DNA of 32,648 nt from Cyanobacteria bacterium RU_5_0 (GTDB lineage: Bacteria > Cyanobacteriota > Cyanobacteriia > Elainellales > Elainellaceae), in contig JAAUSF010000046.1 of the NCBI GenBank assembly GCA_012033255.1, positions 1 through 32,648 of the forward strand. Direction: 5' to 3'. The notes beneath the pieces are model-generated. The model was given only the letters and a program-made list of their open reading frames with translations. It did not search any database and was not told the DNA's origin. Of this stretch, positions 30,464-32,648 are shown one piece after another. Position 1 is the first letter of the stretch, and every line of letters starts with the position of its first letter. The position numbers and the translations under genes were made by a program.

Positions 30464-31216
30464 TTAGCCTTTAACACCAGTAATTATTCCATCCTCCAAG
30501 GATGTGATGCGATCGGCAAATGGAATCATCCGAGGATCATGGGTAGCCACTAACACTGTGCTACCTTTCTCCTTGGCAAATTGATGCAGCAACCCACTCA
30601 CAATCTGCCCATTTTCAAAATCCAATGCAGAGGTTGGCTCGTCCACAATCAAGAGCCGTGGGTTGCCAGCTAATGCTCTTGCCACACCGACGCGCTGTTG
30701 CTGCCCCCCCGATAGCTGACGCGCCAGAGTGTCCGCCCGATCGCCCAAATGAACGGCTTCTAGTAATGCCTGAGCCTGTTGTCGTGCTGCTTTGCCTTGG
30801 ATGCCTCTGACATTAAACGCAATTTCAACGTTCTCAAGGGCAGTGAGCGATCGCAATAAATTATTGTCCTGAAACACAATTCCGATGTGGTCTAAGCGGA
30901 ATTGATCCAGTTCAGGGCGAGGCATGTGTGTAATGTCTTTGCCAAGCAGCGTCACCTGTCCGGCAGTGGGCGTCAGCAAACCCGCGAGAACCAAAAGCAA
31001 CGTTGTCTTACCTGCCCCTGCGGGTCCCATAATCAGTTCAATGGCTCCAGCAGGAATGTCCAAATCCACTGCTTTTAATGCCTGAAATGGCTGATTTTTG
31101 GAACCAAATACCATATCGATCCCGCGAGCCGCGATCGCAATGGATTGATTCGGGATGGTGCGATCGAGAACCGGAGCTTGGCTAAACGTGGAGCCAGATG
31201 ACGCAGAAGTAACCAT
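30464..31216 (-). CDS. ABC transporter ATP-binding protein (DevA/LolD/MacB type)
   Basis: A 250-residue ATPase: Walker A IMGPAGAGKTT (62-72), Q loop VFQDNNLL, signature LSGGQQQRVGVARAL, Walker B LLIVDEPTSALD, and the switch His in VATHDPRMI. Order and spacing match the DevA/LolD/MacB export family, which in cyanobacteria works with a DevC-type permease and a DevB-type membrane-fusion protein. Neither partner lies in the window, and the sequence on the upstream side (31217-31389) is non-coding, so the gene is isolated. It is convergent with ModA and is not a ModC, because the C-terminal mop domain is missing. No clear ribosome site is seen. Confidence 0.88.
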   Translation of the reverse strand: MVTSASSGSTFSQAPVLDRTIPNQSIAIAARGIDMVFGSKNQPFQALKAVDLDIPAGAIELIMGPAGAGKTTLLLVLAGLLTPTAGQVTLLGKDITHMPRPELDQFRLDHIGIVFQDNNLLRSLTALENVEIAFNVRGIQGKAARQQAQALLEAVHLGDRADTLARQLSGGQQQRVGVARALAGNPRLLIVDEPTSALDFENGQIVSGLLHQFAKEKGSTVLVATHDPRMIPFADRITSLEDGIITGVKG

Positions 31217-31389
31217 AATGCAACTCGCCCTAGCTTAAGTAGATGACTAATAACCACAACCTACTTCTATTGTGCCTTGAGCGAGGGTTGGCAGGGGAGA
31301 GGGGGGATGGGGAGAAGGCGATCGAGATATCGTCGATCGTTTCAATTTTAAGGTTAGGCTGGAGAGAAATCTTTCATAGGCGATCGCCT

Positions 31390-31473
31390 ATGCTACGTTC
31401 CCCTTTGCATTGGATTGTCTCATTTCTGTTTACGGCTGTAATGTTCTATCCAGTGGCATCGTTTGCTCAATAG
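31390..31473 (+). pseudogene. Signal-peptide start of a lost secreted protein
   Basis: The frame from ATG 31390 reads LHWIVSFLFTAVMFYPVASF and ends AQ-stop at 31473, a complete Sec signal peptide (h-region, then ASFAQ cleavage site) with nothing after it. The next base is already the Rpn-type nuclease remnant in the same frame. A deletion joined the two. Confidence 0.4.
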
Positions 31474-31896
31474 TTTGATGTGATTCGGTTGTGGGAGCAA
31501 CCTGCTTCACTCTTCCTGCAATATCCTGGACTGCTGCCCTTTGCTGTTCTGGGTCAAAGTGCAGATACAGAGGAAGCGTTGCGTCAAGCGGCTCAAAGAG
31601 TGAATTAGATTGCAGACCCCATAACACAAGCAAATCTAATGGCAGCGTCAGCGATTTTAGCTGGGCTAAAATTAGACAATGAGGTCGTTTATCGCATATT
31701 ACGGAGAGATATCATGCAGGAGTCAACCGTTTATCGCTCAATTCAGAAAGAAGCGCAGAATGAAGAGAAACGATCGATCGCCCTCAATTTGCTGCGAGAA
31801 GGTGTATCCATTGAAATCATTGCTCGTGGCACAGGATTATGGATCGAAGAAATCCAACAACTTCAGCAACAACTGAACGAATCTGCACAAAGCTAA
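31474..31896 (+). pseudogene. Rpn-type recombination-promoting nuclease/transposase-like protein, C-terminal fragment
   Basis: The frame reads FDVIRLWEQPASLFLQYPGL, then LPFAVLGQSADTEEALRQAA, and a stop TAG at 31606-31608. It continues in the same frame as ADPITQANLMAASAILAGLK, then RILRRDIMQESTVYRSIQKE. This is the C-terminal half of cyanobacterial Rpn/YhgA-like (PD-(D/E)XK) proteins, with the N-terminal nuclease core missing. The ATG at 31639 could still start an 85-residue product. Confidence 0.65.
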
Positions 31897-31923
31897 CCTC
31901 AATTTTGGGCTGGAAGTTGCTCC

Positions 31924-32058
31924 CAAGCGAAAATACCCATGGACGGTTTGCCATGCTGGAAAATCGCCCGGCAGGTTGCGCCATTTGACCCCATTGTCCA
32001 TTCGATAAAAAATCGCATCCAGAACTTCGCACAAAGTTTTGGGTTTTGTTAAATTCAT
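31924..32058 (-). pseudogene. IS5-family transposase, N-terminal fragment
   Basis: The minus-strand frame reads MNLTKPKTLCEVLDAIFYRM, then DNGVKWRNLPGDFPAWQTVHGYFRL. This is the DUF4096 N-terminal domain of IS5/IS1031 transposases (R-x-V-x-x-AIFY..G..WR.LP.DFP.WQTVY.YF). The first about 15 residues and everything after YFRL are missing. The neighbouring frame changes immediately afterwards. Confidence 0.65.
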
Positions 32059-32135
32059 ATTCCTAAGACGGCAAAGCCGAACGCACAAACAGGAATTACG
32101 GCATAAAATCAAGGCTATGGTCTCATGCAACAGAT

Positions 32136-32339
32136 ATGCTAAAAACGCTTTGGGCTACGGTTCGGCAAGGAAAAATTGAGCTATTGGAGTCAGCAGAACT
32201 ACCGGAAGGGGTAAGGGTGCTGGTAACTGTTTTACCTGACGATGAGGCTGAATTTTGGCTACAGGCAAGCCAAACATCGCTTGATGCAGTTTGGAACAAT
32301 GCTGAGGATGATGTATATGCCCAGCTACTCCAAAAATGA
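32136..32339 (+). CDS. Small antitoxin of a MazF/PemK-type module
   Basis: A 67-residue protein: MLKTLWATVRQGKIELLESA, then ELPEGVRVLVTVLPDDEAEFWLQASQTSLDAVW. The first 37 residues form a small beta barrel (VRxGKIExLExxxLPEGxxVLVTxLxD) shared with DUF104-like antitoxins. The C-terminal part (SLDAVWNNAEDDVYAQLL) is the usual toxin-wrapping tail ending in YAxLL. The PemK-type gene starts inside its last 23 bases, typical of such operons. Confidence 0.75.
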   Translation: MLKTLWATVRQGKIELLESAELPEGVRVLVTVLPDDEAEFWLQASQTSLDAVWNNAEDDVYAQLLQK

Positions 32340-32520
32340 TGTTATCCTAGTGCGCTATCCCTTCTCAGATTTGTTGAGTTCAAAGGTAAGACCTGCTGTT
32401 GTGGTCAGTGCATCACACCCCTCTCAAGACATTCTCACAGCAATTCTCAGTATGGCAATTCAGCTAGTATTGGGTGGGATGTCTAGCTCTAGACCTTCAA
32501 GCATAAAGGTGAGCAGATGA
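32317..32520 (+). pseudogene. MazF/PemK-family toxin, truncated
   Basis: From the ATG at 32317 the frame reads MPSYSKNDVILVRYPFSDLL, then SSKVRPAVVVSASHPSQDI. This is the start of PemK-type ribonuclease toxins (xGDVxLVxFPFSDLxxxKxRPAVVVS). After Asp-Ile the sequence no longer fits (LTAILSMAIQLVLGGMSSS) and ends at 67 residues, against about 110 normally. The second half, with the conserved Thr/Ser of the active site, is lost or replaced. Confidence 0.65.
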
Positions 32521-32575
32521 TCCCAATTGTCAAAATACATGTAACGGGTTAACGCCCGTAATCATCAAGAAGGTC

Positions 32576-32648
32576 TTACGCGTCGGCAAGTGAGATCGCA
32601 CGCAGCTTGTACTTTTGATCCAGCAACTCTAGCAGCGTGTGGAACAGG
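32576..32648 (-). CDS. C-terminal end of an unknown protein, cut by the right edge
   Basis: The minus-strand frame is open from the window edge and reads LFHTLLELLDQKYKLRAISL, then ADA and TAA at 32576. About 24 residues are visible and look like a helical protein end. No family can be assigned from so little sequence. Confidence 0.35.
   Translation of the reverse strand, partial: LFHTLLELLDQKYKLRAISLADA

Noticed and set aside
30464..31216. ModC, the ATPase partner of the nearby ModA
   Set aside because: At 250 residues without the C-terminal mop domain, and with a DevA/LolD/MacB-type sequence, it fits an exporter ATPase; it is also convergent with modA.

Overview
The window looks like chromosomal DNA from a filamentous, Leptolyngbya-like cyanobacterium. 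Evidence for this: the octamer GCGATCGC and its core are scattered everywhere (HIP1-type bias); there are several Uma2-family nuclease genes, many small toxin-antitoxin modules and a large NACHT-HEAT protein; and short repeat families are dispersed between genes. The genus is an inference from style, not from a marker gene.

Layout. Bases 1-2817 carry the tail of an IS5 transposase, a dienelactone hydrolase, an AraC-type regulator and a small ABM-domain monooxygenase. Bases 2906-3059 hold a MITE-like repeat with an octamer minisatellite; its second copy lies at 10409-10506. Bases 3174-3705 hold a MerR-family regulator with a textbook 19-bp-spacer promoter over a palindromic operator. Bases 3935-7716 are a translationally coupled two-gene operon for a xanthine dehydrogenase-family molybdoenzyme. 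A ModA molybdate-binding protein is at 29546-30343. Bases 8155-12361 are an accessory zone: three Uma2 genes and broken pieces of a recombinase, an HsdR_N-like protein, a RelBE-type module and a HigB toxin, plus HigA-like and VapBC-type genes. Bases 12390-15284 encode a 964-residue NACHT/HEAT STAND ATPase, a candidate antiviral sensor. Bases 15440-16395 are a deleted IS3-family element.

The most unusual part is 16396-22083. A series of sites on the + strand has the anatomy of integron attC sites: R'' ending in TAAC, an L'' box near GCAGCGGA, an L' box near GCCGCTGA, and an R' starting GTTAG. They separate short genes that all point the same way: a 4-TM membrane protein, an ORF-less cassette full of GCGATCGG, a methyltransferase, an antitoxin-like gene with a retropepsin fragment, a GlsB-like remnant, HicB/HicA and DUF4258. 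No integron integrase is visible, so within this window it is a CALIN (cluster of attC sites lacking integrase). It has been eroded by IS3 and ISAs1 insertions and by point frameshifts.

Directly after the last attC comes a tight three-gene operon (22132-24115): a small Pepco-like constant component, a caspase-family protease and a two-TM protein. This looks like a caspase-based conflict or cell-death module, and its position next to a cassette array is the most novel association here. The rest (24186-32648) is mostly housekeeping or mobile: a truncated addiction-module gene, a CPBP protease, an EEP-family hydrolase, an ABC-F ATPase, tRNA-Leu(CAA) overlapped by an M48 protease gene, ModA, a DevA/LolD-type ABC ATPase, an Rpn-type nuclease remnant, an IS5 remnant and a truncated MazF/PemK module. 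Single-base frameshifts are frequent in the accessory regions. They fit real decay, but assembly error should be excluded.
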